A stretch of DNA of 64,000 bases from contig NZ_BKAH01000004.1 of the NCBI RefSeq assembly GCF_007992455.1, positions 1 to 64,000 of the forward strand, given 5' to 3'. Below the pieces are notes generated by a model. It was not told the origin of the DNA. It was given only the letters and a program-made list of their open reading frames with translations, and searched no databases. The DNA is from Microbacterium saccharophilum. GTDB taxonomy: Bacteria > Actinomycetota > Actinomycetes > Actinomycetales > Microbacteriaceae. How positions within the stretch are numbered: position 1 is the first letter of the stretch; each line of letters begins with the position of its first letter. Both the position numbers and the translations under genes were made by a program. Of this stretch, positions 16,775 to 24,418 are shown piece by piece.

Positions 16775-17140
16775 ATGTTCCGCTTCATCTGGATGCTCAG
16801 CGTCCGTACCCGCGACTTCCTCCACCGCTACATGCCGAGCAACCGGCTGCTCGCTGCCATCCGCACGCGGCGCGGTCTCAAGTGGGGGTTCCCCGCCATG
16901 CTTGTTGCCGCCCCCTACGTCCTGGTCGCAACCATCTGCTCCAGCCTCGTCGCCGACGGCGGCCCCGGTTGGCTTCACTTGGTCGTGTTGTGGGGGTGTT
17001 GGAACGCCTTGAAGTTCATCGTCATGGGTCCGGTCAGCGTCGTGCTGCTCGTCCGTGTGCGTATCCGTGAGGCGATGGTCCGGCGCGACGAGCGGCGCGA
17101 GGCGCGTGCCGACGAGCGCGAACCCCTCGTGCTCGCGTAA
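16775..17140 (+). CDS. Small membrane protein (family often labelled sulfate permease)
   Basis: A 121-aa protein from ATG 16775 with GAGAGG upstream. It has a basic N-terminus (SVRTRDFLHRYMPSNRLL), RTRRGLKWGFPAML followed by two to three hydrophobic helices, and a charged Arg/Glu-rich tail. The family is widespread in Microbacteriaceae and frequently annotated as a sulfate permease, but it is far too small for that and has no demonstrated transport role. It is intact, despite truncated genes upstream. Confidence 0.8.
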   Translation: MFRFIWMLSVRTRDFLHRYMPSNRLLAAIRTRRGLKWGFPAMLVAAPYVLVATICSSLVADGGPGWLHLVVLWGCWNALKFIVMGPVSVVLLVRVRIREAMVRRDERREARADEREPLVLA

Positions 17141-17165
17141 GGCTCAGCTCAGGGAACATCGCGGG

Positions 17166-17519
17166 TCAGGAGGCAGTGGCCATCCGGCTGCGTCGTCCAC
17201 CGCCCCCGCGAATCGGAACGCCATGCTCGGCCAGCGCGCGGCGAACCGCCTGCGGCCCCGCACCGACCTTCAAGCCGACCTCTACCAGCGTCAACCCGCT
17301 GTCGTAGAGGTCGGCTGCTTCGTGAATGCGGCAAGGGTCGAATCGTCCACGGCGGATCGGGACCTTCCGCCGCGTCAGATGCTCCGCGACCGTCCGGCGG
17401 TGGATGCTGAACAGCGAGGCCAGCTCAACGAGCGTCGCGCCGTCGCGGTACCTCGCCACCAGCTCGTCGACTTGCTCGGCCCGAAGAAGGGTTTGAGCCA
17501 TCCCAAGTGAACGCACCAT
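17166..17519 (-). CDS. Helix-turn-helix protein resembling a resolvase tail
   Basis: A 117-aa product (start uncertain; 17501 also possible) with two consecutive helix-turn-helix units: DGATLVELASLFSIHRRTVAEHLTRRKVPIR and a second, SGLTLVEVGLKVGAGPQAVRRALAEHGVPIR. Tandem units like this occur in stand-alone actinobacterial DNA-binding proteins linked to transposons and resolvases. It has no catalytic domain. The frame is open far upstream (to 17795) but without a plausible start. Its position in a patch of broken genes suggests a mobile-element remnant. Confidence 0.6.
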   Translation of the reverse strand: MVRSLGMAQTLLRAEQVDELVARYRDGATLVELASLFSIHRRTVAEHLTRRKVPIRRGRFDPCRIHEAADLYDSGLTLVEVGLKVGAGPQAVRRALAEHGVPIRGGGGRRSRMATAS

Positions 17520-17651
17520 CCGACCCCTGGAGTCCACCATGGAGGGGCGAGACGAGCGTCGGTCCTGCTTGTAGAACCCGCGCGACCTGCGCAAAGACAG
17601 GGTCTTCAGGTGTGGGCAGGGGTTCTCAAACTCTCTACGGAGGTCCACGAC

Positions 17652-17674
17652 AATCCCCGGTTCCCCCGGGGATT
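17652..17674 (+). terminator. Terminator-like hairpin in the 17520-17823 intergenic stretch
   Basis: AATCCCCGG / CCGGGGATT with a TTCCC loop, followed by a T-containing run (TTCGTGTTT), has the form of an intrinsic terminator on the + strand. No gene ends just upstream on that strand. The preceding ~30 nt (from 17619) look vaguely like a tRNA 3' end but do not fold. I see nothing else in the ~300-nt gap apart from a -10 (TAGGGT, 17812-17817) serving the next gene. Confidence 0.5.
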
Positions 17675-17823
17675 TCGTGTTTCCGGCGGCGTTCGCGAGC
17701 GAACGGCAGGATCGAGCGTGACGGGTGTGGCGCATGAGGCGCATCCGCCCCGCCGGCCACACCCGCTCCTGCGGATCGCCCATCCCATCGCCCACGCCGG
17801 TCCGCTCGGACTAGGGTGAGGGC

Positions 17824-18021
17824 GTGAAGAGCATGTGGGCGTGGTTCGTCGCCGGCGCGATCCTCGTGATCGTCGGGCTCATCTGGACCCTGCAGGGTCT
17901 CAACGTGCTGGGCGGCTCGGCCATGAGCGGCTCGTCGCTGTGGGCGACGATCGGGCCGATCGTGCTGCTCATCGGGCTCGTGCTCATCGGGATCGGGGTC
18001 GCCCGCCGCCGCAGGACCTGA
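17824..18021 (+). CDS. Small two-helix membrane protein
   Basis: A 65-aa protein from GTG 17824. TAGGGT at 17812-17817 lies 6 nt before the start codon, so the mRNA is probably leaderless. Two hydrophobic helices (WAWFVAGAILVIVGLIW and IGPIVLLIGLVLIGIGV) flank a short polar loop, and an Arg-rich end follows. No assigned function; likely a structural or accessory inner-membrane peptide. Confidence 0.75.
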   Translation: MKSMWAWFVAGAILVIVGLIWTLQGLNVLGGSAMSGSSLWATIGPIVLLIGLVLIGIGVARRRRT

Positions 18022-18084
18022 TCACCCGCGCGACGCGGGACGTTCGGCCCACCGTACGCAGCGGGGCGGGGCCATCGTGGGGGC

Positions 18085-18300
18085 ATGAACACCATGGATG
18101 CCGGCGGGCGCCGCGGCGTGCGGGTCGTGGAGAAGGCGGGCCCCTGGGGCTTCTTCTTCCTGCTCGCGTACATCGGCGCCGCCATCTACTTCGTCTCCCA
18201 GTCCGGCGGTACGTTCTGGGGCGTCGTCCTGGGCCTCCTCCAGGCGGCCGTGTGGCCGGTCTACCTCATCTACCTCGCTCTGGCGGGGCTCGGTGCGTGA
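18085..18300 (+). CDS. Small membrane protein
   Basis: A 71-aa protein with two hydrophobic segments (WGFFFLLAYIGAAIYFV and VVLGLLQAAVWPVYLIYLALAGL). The aromatic, Gly-rich composition resembles small proteins often found next to larger membrane genes. It overlaps the next gene start by 8 bp, which suggests cotranslation. Function unknown. Confidence 0.75.
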   Translation: MNTMDAGGRRGVRVVEKAGPWGFFFLLAYIGAAIYFVSQSGGTFWGVVLGLLQAAVWPVYLIYLALAGLGA

Positions 18301-18718
18301 GGTCGGACGGCGCGGCGTGCGCGGCACGCTGCTCGTGCTGACGGCCTTCACGGCGCTCACGGCGACGGCGGGCGGCGTCACGCTGATGTGGGGGAGCCTG
18401 TCCGGTGCGTCGTCCGTCCTGGTCCCGCCCGCCGAGTATCTGCAGGGGAGCCCGTTCGGAGATTACCTCGTCCCCGGGATGCTCCTGGTCGTCGGCATCG
18501 GGGGGACGCACGCCCTGGCGTTCGTCGCGTGGTTGCGCCGCCGGCGCTGGGCTCCGCTGGCGGCCGTGGTCGCCGGCTACGCGTGCCTGCTCTGGATCTT
18601 CGTGCAGATGGTCGTCATCCCCTTCAGCGCGCTGCAGGCGCTGTACTTCGGCATCGGCTGCCTCGAGATCGGCCTCGTCCTGCTGGCTCTCGGGGTCTGG
18701 CCGTCGCGGACAGGTTAG
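18293..18718 (+). CDS. Four-helix membrane protein, hypothetical
   Basis: A 141-aa protein from GTG 18293, overlapping the upstream small membrane protein by 8 bp. It has four predicted helices (LLVLTAFTALTATAGGVTL, YLVPGMLLVVGIGGTHALAFVAWL, WAPLAAVVAGYACLLWIFVQMVVI, and LYFGIGCLEIGLVLLALGVW). It resembles small DoxX-like or DUF-type four-helix proteins, but no diagnostic motif is visible. It converges with the flavodoxin gene, overlapping 4 bp. Confidence 0.75.
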   Translation: MREVGRRGVRGTLLVLTAFTALTATAGGVTLMWGSLSGASSVLVPPAEYLQGSPFGDYLVPGMLLVVGIGGTHALAFVAWLRRRRWAPLAAVVAGYACLLWIFVQMVVIPFSALQALYFGIGCLEIGLVLLALGVWPSRTG

Positions 18719-19278
18719 GCGCGGGTGTCCGCGCTCTCCAGCAGCCGCGCGCCCAGGAGGCGTCCCCACTGCTCGGCCTCCTCGACCTGGCCCGCCACGA
18801 GCGCGCTGTCCTTGTCGACGAGGAAGCTCCGGTAGTCCGCGAGCGGCACCGCGCCGCGCTTGCGCAGCCGCTTGTCGATGCCCGCGGCGGCCGACCCGCT
18901 GAAGATCCGCGGCATGTCGGCTCGCGTGTCGTACGCGGCGAAGCCGCGCGCCGGGAGCGGCGCCGCCGCGAGCCACTCCCGTACGCCGTCGCCGTCGTAA
19001 TACGGCTCGAGGTGCAGGTGCGACGCCGCCCGCGCGACCCAGTTCGCCGCGTCCGCGCGGGTCTGCGGGCGGCTCAGCCCATGGGCGTGCGTCGGCGCAC
19101 CGACGATCAGCAGGTCGGCGGACGCCAGCCCGCCCGCATCGTGCACCGGCACCACCTCGACGTGGGCGGCCGACCGGAGGCCCGCGCCGATCGCCTCCGC
19201 GATGCGGCGCGTCGCGCCGAACATGGACTCGAAGACGATGGTCGCCGTCACCCGCGTGGAAGGCTCGTTGGTGGTCAT
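18715..19278 (-). CDS. Flavodoxin-domain protein
   Basis: A 187-aa flavodoxin-fold protein, starting at ATG 19278 with GGAAGGTGA upstream. The FMN phosphate loop appears as VFESMFGATRRIAEAI, and DLLIVGAPTHAHG supplies the second flavin-contact loop. It is presumably a cytoplasmic electron carrier. A DevR-box-like palindrome lies about 35 bp upstream, and the DevR-like regulator gene is the next gene on the same strand, so control by that regulator is likely. Flavodoxin-type genes are frequent members of redox or hypoxia regulons. Confidence 0.88.
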   Translation of the reverse strand: MTTNEPSTRVTATIVFESMFGATRRIAEAIGAGLRSAAHVEVVPVHDAGGLASADLLIVGAPTHAHGLSRPQTRADAANWVARAASHLHLEPYYDGDGVREWLAAAPLPARGFAAYDTRADMPRIFSGSAAAGIDKRLRKRGAVPLADYRSFLVDKDSALVAGQVEEAEQWGRLLGARLLESADTRA

Positions 19279-19312
19279 GGCTTCACCTTCCGCCGGCGGA
19301 CGGCGCCACGGG

Positions 19313-19326
19313 GGGACTATGGTCAC
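19313..19326 (-). promoter_or_regulatory. Candidate DevR/DosR box upstream of flavodoxin gene
   Basis: GGGACTATGGTCAC matches the core of the mycobacterial DosR consensus (GGGACTWWAGTCCC) at 12 of 14 positions. It lies 35 bp upstream of the flavodoxin ATG and overlaps the stop codon of the DevR-like gene. The match is read directly; binding is inferred. Confidence 0.6.
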
Positions 19327-19973
19327 TCGGGATCGATCGTGGGCCTCTCGTCCCGGTGCTCGAGTTGGAACACGGCGGCCTGGGTCCGCCGATCGAGACC
19401 CAGCTTGCTGAGCAGCGACGAGACGTAGTTCTTCACGGTCTTCTCCGCCAGACCCAGCGTCTCGCCGATCTGGCGGTTCGTCATCCCGTCGGCGATGAGC
19501 TTCAGGATCTGGCGCTCCCGCAGCCCCAGCGATCCGAGCCGTGGGTCGGCGGCGCTCTCCCGGATGCGCGTGCTCGCCCGTCGCACCATCGAGGGATCGA
19601 GCAAATTCCTTCCCGCGGCGACAGCGCGGATGGACTCGACCAGCCGGTTTCCCGCGATGTCCTTGAGCACGTACCCGGCCGCTCCCGCCAGCACGGCCGC
19701 GGAGATGGCGGTGTCATCGTCGTAGGCCGTCAGGATGAGACACGCGACCTCCGGCATCCGGGAGCGGATGGTGCGGCAGAGGTCGATGCCGCTCCCGTCC
19801 GGCAGGCGGACATCCAGGACGACGACATGCGGACGCGTCGCCTCGATCCGGCGCAGCGCGTGGGTGAGATCGCCCGCTTCGCCGACGACGACGAGATCGG
19901 GCTGCATTCGCAAGAGGTCGGCGATGCCGCGGCGGACGACCTCGTGATCGTCGACGAGGAAGATCTCCGTCAT
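19323..19973 (-). CDS. devR: DevR/DosR-like response regulator (NarL/LuxR type)
   Basis: A 216-aa regulator starting at ATG 19973, which overlaps the kinase stop (ATGA). The receiver domain has the acidic pocket VDDH, the phosphoacceptor Asp54 in VVLDVRLPDG, and Lys in YVLKD. The C-terminal LuxR helix-turn-helix (LGLRERQILKLIADGMTNRQIGETLGLAEKTVKNYVSSLLSKLGLDRRTQAAVF) is very close in pattern to mycobacterial DosR. It should be phosphorylated by the coupled GAF kinase and activate a redox- or oxygen-responsive set, starting with the flavodoxin and stress-protein genes beside it. Confidence 0.9.
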   Translation of the reverse strand: MTEIFLVDDHEVVRRGIADLLRMQPDLVVVGEAGDLTHALRRIEATRPHVVVLDVRLPDGSGIDLCRTIRSRMPEVACLILTAYDDDTAISAAVLAGAAGYVLKDIAGNRLVESIRAVAAGRNLLDPSMVRRASTRIRESAADPRLGSLGLRERQILKLIADGMTNRQIGETLGLAEKTVKNYVSSLLSKLGLDRRTQAAVFQLEHRDERPTIDPE

Positions 19974-21679
19974 CCCGCGCTCGTCTCGGATGCCGTCATC
20001 GGTATGCACCATCGCACGGATGTGCCCGCCCTGCTCGATTCGACGTGCAGGTCGCCCCCGTGGCGCTGCGCGCGGTCCTGCAGGTTCTGCAGTCCGCTCC
20101 GGCGCGTCCGCGTACCCATCCCATCGCCGTCGTCGGCGACATGCACCGTCAGCCAGCCGTTGCGTGCGGTGACCTCGACCGAGATGCGATCGGCGTCGGC
20201 GTGCCGGACCGCGTTGCTGAGGAGCTCCCGTGCCGCGGCGACGACATCCTCACTGCGCCGGCCGCCGACCGCATGGTCGATGGGCCCGCGGAAGCGCACC
20301 GTGGGCGGGCGCGACATGTGGCTGGACAGGCCCGCCACGACATCGATGACGCGGTGGCGCAGAGTGTCGGCATCCCGGGCGGAGAGCGCGAAGATCGCCG
20401 TCCGGATCTGTGCGATGGCGTCATCGAGCTCGCCGACGGCGGCGTCGAGGCGATCCGCCGCCGGCCCCGGCTCGAGGGCGCCGGCCACCGCGCGGACCGT
20501 GAGCCCCGCGCCGAACAGCTGCTGGATGACGTGATCGTGCAGGTCACGGGCGATACGGGCTCGCTCGTCGGCGAGGAGCGCCCGCTCCTGCCCCTCGCGG
20601 GCGTGGGCGAGGTCGAGAGCCAGGCTGGCGCGCGCGCCCAGTTCCGCGGCGGCCGTGACGTCGGCGGGCGTGAAGGCTGCCGCACCGGGAGCCCGCGCGA
20701 CCGCGACGATGCCCCACAGCCGGGTCTGGGAGCGCAGCGGGATCGCCATCGCCGGGCCCGCCGCACCGGCGGCGCGCACCACGAGCGGGTCCGCTGCCGG
20801 GCCGGAGCGGTCCTCCGCGACACGGGGGAGCGCATCCCGGATCACGGCGCCGGCGAAGGTGTCCGCTTCTGCGAGCAGCGCGCCGCGCAGGCTCTCCTCG
20901 TCCGATCCCCGCGCCGCCGCGACCTGCAGGAACCCGTCGTCGTCGGCGACGAGCAGGACGGCCACGCGGTCGGCGCCTGCCACCTGGTGCACGCGCGTCG
21001 CGAGGAGGTCGAGCGCGGCCGCACGCGGGGTGGACAGGAGGGCAGCGGACAGCTCGACGGCCGCCGTCATCCATTCCTCCCGTGCTCGCGCCTGCGCGAA
21101 GAGGCGGGCGTTGGCGATGACGAAGCCCGCCGTCGTGGCGAGCGCCTCCACGAGCGCCGTGTCCTCGTCGGTGAACTTCCCGCGCCGGCGGTTCGTGAGG
21201 TAGAGGTTCCCGAACACCTCGCCGTGCACGCGCACCGGCACGCCCAGGAAGGAATGCATCGGCGGATGGTGCGGCGGGAAGCCCACCGCCCGCGGGTCGG
21301 AGGAGATCTCCGGCAGGGCGATGGATGCCGGATCGGTGATGAGCGCGCCGAGCAGTCCATGGCCCTCGGGAAGATGGCCGATGCGGACCGCCTCGGCATC
21401 GGTCATCCCCACGTAGACGAACTGCTCCAGGCCGTGGCGATCCGGGGCGATCACCCCGAGCGCGCCGTACTCCGCGTCGACGAGGTCCGCGGCGGCGCGC
21501 GCGATCCGGCGGAGCACGATGGGAAGGTCCAACGGCTGCACGACGGACTGCGTCGCGGCCAACAGGGCGCGCAGTCGATCCTCCGCCGCGAGGACGAGTC
21601 CCACGGGCGGCTGGTCCTCCGCAGCCGTCGCAGCCGCCGCTCCGCCCACCCCGCCCCCTTCGGCCACCGTCACCGTCAC
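19970..21679 (-). CDS. devS: GAF-GAF sensor histidine kinase, DevS/DosT-like
   Basis: A 569-aa cytoplasmic kinase (GTG start at 21679). Two GAF domains (about 45-195 and 210-360) are followed by a HisKA_3 dimerisation helix with DERARIARDLHDHVIQQLF (His381 phosphoacceptor) and a HATPase_c domain (ELLSNAVRHA, DDGDGMG). The first GAF carries FPPHHPPMHSFLGVPVRVHGEVFGNLYLT, matching the segment of DevS/DosT that contains the heme-binding His; His138 is the best-placed candidate. It therefore probably senses oxygen, NO, CO or redox state through heme. It is coupled to the response regulator by an ATGA overlap. Confidence 0.9.
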   Translation of the reverse strand: MTVTVAEGGGVGGAAAATAAEDQPPVGLVLAAEDRLRALLAATQSVVQPLDLPIVLRRIARAAADLVDAEYGALGVIAPDRHGLEQFVYVGMTDAEAVRIGHLPEGHGLLGALITDPASIALPEISSDPRAVGFPPHHPPMHSFLGVPVRVHGEVFGNLYLTNRRRGKFTDEDTALVEALATTAGFVIANARLFAQARAREEWMTAAVELSAALLSTPRAAALDLLATRVHQVAGADRVAVLLVADDDGFLQVAAARGSDEESLRGALLAEADTFAGAVIRDALPRVAEDRSGPAADPLVVRAAGAAGPAMAIPLRSQTRLWGIVAVARAPGAAAFTPADVTAAAELGARASLALDLAHAREGQERALLADERARIARDLHDHVIQQLFGAGLTVRAVAGALEPGPAADRLDAAVGELDDAIAQIRTAIFALSARDADTLRHRVIDVVAGLSSHMSRPPTVRFRGPIDHAVGGRRSEDVVAAARELLSNAVRHADADRISVEVTARNGWLTVHVADDGDGMGTRTRRSGLQNLQDRAQRHGGDLHVESSRAGTSVRWCIPMTASETSAG

Positions 21680-21723
21680 TGTACGACCGGTGGATCACGC
21701 GGCGGAAGGCGGCGCCCAAGGTC

Positions 21724-21753
21724 GGCCGCGGGGGCTCACGCGCCCCCGCGGCC
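21724..21753 (-). terminator. Hairpin terminator behind the universal stress protein gene
   Basis: A perfect 12-bp inverted repeat GGCCGCGGGGGC / GCCCCCGCGGCC with a 6-nt loop lies between the stress-protein stop and the kinase start. It probably limits read-through from the stress gene into the kinase-regulator operon. Confidence 0.65.
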
Positions 21754-21761
21754 CTCGGACC

Positions 21762-22250
21762 TCACGCCGGTGCGGCTGCGGCGTGACGTCCGGGCGCCGA
21801 CCCGTCGTCCTCGACGGCGACGTCGGCGCGGAGGATGAGCACCGGGCAGCGGGCGTGCGCCGCGCAGGCATTGCTGACCGAGCCGAGCAGCAGACCCGCG
21901 AACCCGCCATGGCCGCGGCTGCCCAGGACGAGCATCTGCGCATCCTTGCTCGCCCCGATGAGGGCGTCGGCCGGCGACCCGGGCAGGGTGGTCGCGGTGA
22001 ACCGCTCGGGAGGCGTGCCTCCGAAGGCGGCGGTGACCGCCTCGTCGAGGGCGGCGCGGGCGTGCTCCTCCGGTGACCAGTCGCCCAGGAGCGCGTAGTC
22101 CACGTACGGCGGGTAGACCCAGGTCGTGATCGCCTCCAGCGGAGCGTCCAGCACACGGGCGAGGCGCGCCGCGTAGCGCAGCGCGGCGATGGAGGATGGC
22201 GACCCGTCGACCCCGACGATGATCCGGTCCGTGTCGGTGTGCTCGCTCAT
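21762..22250 (-). CDS. Universal stress protein (single UspA domain)
   Basis: A 162-aa protein from ATG 22250 with GAGAAGGGA upstream. UspA motifs include IIVGVDGSPSSIAALRYA at the N-terminus and the ATP-binding signature LVLGSRGHGGFAGLLLGSVSNACAAHARCPVLIL (G-2x-G-9x-G-(S/T) type). Universal stress proteins of this kind are core members of the mycobacterial DosR regulon. A DevR-box-like palindrome lies 65 bp upstream, and the sensor kinase gene is next on the same strand. Confidence 0.92.
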   Translation of the reverse strand: MSEHTDTDRIIVGVDGSPSSIAALRYAARLARVLDAPLEAITTWVYPPYVDYALLGDWSPEEHARAALDEAVTAAFGGTPPERFTATTLPGSPADALIGASKDAQMLVLGSRGHGGFAGLLLGSVSNACAAHARCPVLILRADVAVEDDGSAPGRHAAAAPA

Positions 22251-22314
22251 GGCGTGTCCCTTCTCGCAGGTCGGTCTTCCCTGCCACTCTGCGTCGCGCG
22301 GCCCCCGCTCCGTC

Positions 22315-22328
22315 GGGTCGAAGGTCCC
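22315..22328 (-). promoter_or_regulatory. Candidate DevR/DosR box upstream of universal stress protein gene
   Basis: On the - strand the sequence reads GGGACCTTCGACCC, matching GGGACTWWAGTCCC at 11 of 14 positions, with both GGGAC and CCC ends kept. It lies 65 bp before the stress-protein ATG, a distance compatible with activation. Confidence 0.5.
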
Positions 22329-22483
22329 GCGAGGGCGGTCGCCAAGACGGCACCGGTCCACGCCGCCGCCGCGGGGCGAACCGGCGACGCACCTGAACGC
22401 TTCCTGTGAACGGGCGGGATCGTGTGTAGCCTCCCAGTCGTAGGCGCCCCCGGGGCGCGTCATCCCTTCGGGTTGGAGAGTCC

Positions 22484-24406
22484 ATGAAGTTCTTCCAAAG
22501 ACTCGGCAGATCGATCATGCTTCCGGTGGCCGTGCTGCCGGTCGCGGCGATCCTGTCCGGCATCGGGTTCTGGATCAAGAGCGCCAACGGCGGCGACCAC
22601 AACGTCGTCTCCGCGTTCCTCGCGGCGGCCGGCGGCGCGCTGCTGGACAACCTCGCGCTGCTGTTCGCCATCGGCGTCGCCATCGGCATGGCGCGGAAGT
22701 CCGACGGCACCTCGGCGCTGGCGGGCCTCGTCTCGTGGCTGACCGTCACGACGATGCTCAGCCCCGCGACGATCCAGACGCTCACCGGCGCCACGATCGA
22801 GGACGTGGACCCGGCGTTCGGCAAGGTGCAGAACGTCTTCGTCGGCATCATCTGCGGCCTCATCGGCGCGTGGTGCTACGACCACTTCAAGGACACGAAG
22901 CTTCCCGACGCGCTGTCGTTCTTCTCCGGCAAGCGCTCGGTCGCCATCGTCACGGCGGGCCTCTCGCTCGTGGTCGCGATCGCGCTGATGTTCATCTGGC
23001 CGATCGTCTACGGCGGTCTCGTGACGTTCGGCGAGTGGATCGCCACGCTCGGGCCCATCGGCGCCGGCATCTACGGCTTCCTCAACCGACTGCTGATCCC
23101 GCTGGGCCTGCACCACGCCCTGAACTCCGTGTTCTGGTTCGACGTCGCCGGCATCAACGACCTCAGCAACTTCCTCAACGCGGACGGCACCTTCGGGGTG
23201 ACCGGCCAGTACATGACGGGCTTCTTCCCGATCATGATGTTCGGCCTTCCCGGTGCCGCCCTGGCGATCTACCTGACCGCGAAGACCACGCGGAAGAAGG
23301 TCACCTACGGCATCATGCTGTCGGCCGCGTTCGCCTCGTTCTTCGTCGGCGTCACCGAGCCGCTCGAGTTCTCGTTCATGTTCCTGGCGCCCTGGCTCTA
23401 CGTCATCCACGCTCTCTTCACCGGCATCTCGATGGTGATCGCGACGCTCCTGCCCGTGCGGATGGGCTTCGGCTTCTCGGGCGGCTTCATCGACCTCGTC
23501 CTGCAGTGGATGAACCCGCTCGCACAGAATCCCTGGCTGATTCCGGTGATGGGCGTGTTCTGGTTCTTCGTCTACTTCTTCACGTTCCGTTTCGTCATCA
23601 AGCGGTTCGACCTGAAGACGCCCGGCCGGGAGGACGACGCGGATCTCGTCGACGACGACACGGTCGCCTCCACGGCGACGGGTTACCACGCCACGGCCGC
23701 GAAGTTCATCGACGGGCTCGGCGGCGCGGAGAACATCACCGACCTGGACAACTGCGCGACCCGCCTGCGCATGGAGGTCGCGGACGTCTCGAAGGTCGAC
23801 GAGCGCGCTCTGAAGCGTGCCGGCGCCGCCGGCACCGTGAAGCCCGGCGGGAAGTCGGTGCAGGTCGTCTACGGACTGAACGTGCAGTTCGTCAAGGACG
23901 CCATGGAGGACATCATCGAGGGCCGGCACGTCGTGACCGCCGCGCCGAATGCTGACATCCCGGCGTCGGGCGGACGCACCGCGGTGGCGGCACCCGCCGC
24001 CGCGAGCCTCGCGCTGCGCCAGCCGGTCGCCGGCCGGGTCCTGCCGCTGTCGGAGGTGCCGGACGAGATGTTCGCGGCCGGCACGATGGGACCGGGCATC
24101 GCGGTCGAGCCCACCGGGAACACGATCGTCGCTCCGGCGGACGGCACCGTCGCGTCGGTCTTCCCGACCGGACACGCCATCGGGCTGGTGCTGGAGGACG
24201 GCACGGAGCTGCTCATCCACATCGGCATCGACACCGTCACGCTGAAGGGCGAGGGCTTCCAGACGCTCGTCACGGCCGGGCAGTCGGTGACCGAGGGCAC
24301 GCCGCTCGTCCGGTTCGATGCCGCCAGGATCCGCGCGGCGGGGCTGTCGACCATCACGCCGATCATCGTCCTCAACAACGAGAACGCGAGCGTCACCCTC
24401 CGGTGA
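22484..24406 (+). CDS. nagE: PTS permease EIICBA, N-acetylglucosamine/glucose family
   Basis: A 640-aa phosphotransferase permease with domains ordered C-B-A, the NagE order. EIIC (about 1-370) has ~10 membrane helices, and motifs GLHHALNSVFWFD and ITEPLEF-like VTEPLEFSFMF at the sugar site. EIIB carries phospho-Cys424 (DLDNCATRLRM). EIIA carries phospho-His579 (LLIHIGIDTV). It takes up and phosphorylates N-acetylglucosamine or glucose using PEP via EI/HPr. TTGGAGAG precedes ATG 22484, and a palindrome GCGCCCCCGGGGCGC lies at 22444-22458 in the leader. A terminator hairpin follows inside the convergent neighbour. Confidence 0.92.
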   Translation: MKFFQRLGRSIMLPVAVLPVAAILSGIGFWIKSANGGDHNVVSAFLAAAGGALLDNLALLFAIGVAIGMARKSDGTSALAGLVSWLTVTTMLSPATIQTLTGATIEDVDPAFGKVQNVFVGIICGLIGAWCYDHFKDTKLPDALSFFSGKRSVAIVTAGLSLVVAIALMFIWPIVYGGLVTFGEWIATLGPIGAGIYGFLNRLLIPLGLHHALNSVFWFDVAGINDLSNFLNADGTFGVTGQYMTGFFPIMMFGLPGAALAIYLTAKTTRKKVTYGIMLSAAFASFFVGVTEPLEFSFMFLAPWLYVIHALFTGISMVIATLLPVRMGFGFSGGFIDLVLQWMNPLAQNPWLIPVMGVFWFFVYFFTFRFVIKRFDLKTPGREDDADLVDDDTVASTATGYHATAAKFIDGLGGAENITDLDNCATRLRMEVADVSKVDERALKRAGAAGTVKPGGKSVQVVYGLNVQFVKDAMEDIIEGRHVVTAAPNADIPASGGRTAVAAPAAASLALRQPVAGRVLPLSEVPDEMFAAGTMGPGIAVEPTGNTIVAPADGTVASVFPTGHAIGLVLEDGTELLIHIGIDTVTLKGEGFQTLVTAGQSVTEGTPLVRFDAARIRAAGLSTITPIIVLNNENASVTLR

Positions 24407-24418
24407 CGCGGGTCTGGG

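Noticed and set aside
17619..17650. tRNA or tmRNA 3' end
   Set aside because: GGGGTTC and AGGTCCACGA resemble one, but no acceptor or anticodon stem can be formed with upstream sequence, and CCA is altered.
22444..22458. Palindrome before nagE as a BglG-type antiterminator site
   Set aside because: Too short, no overlap with a terminator, and no antiterminator gene nearby; left only as a leader feature.
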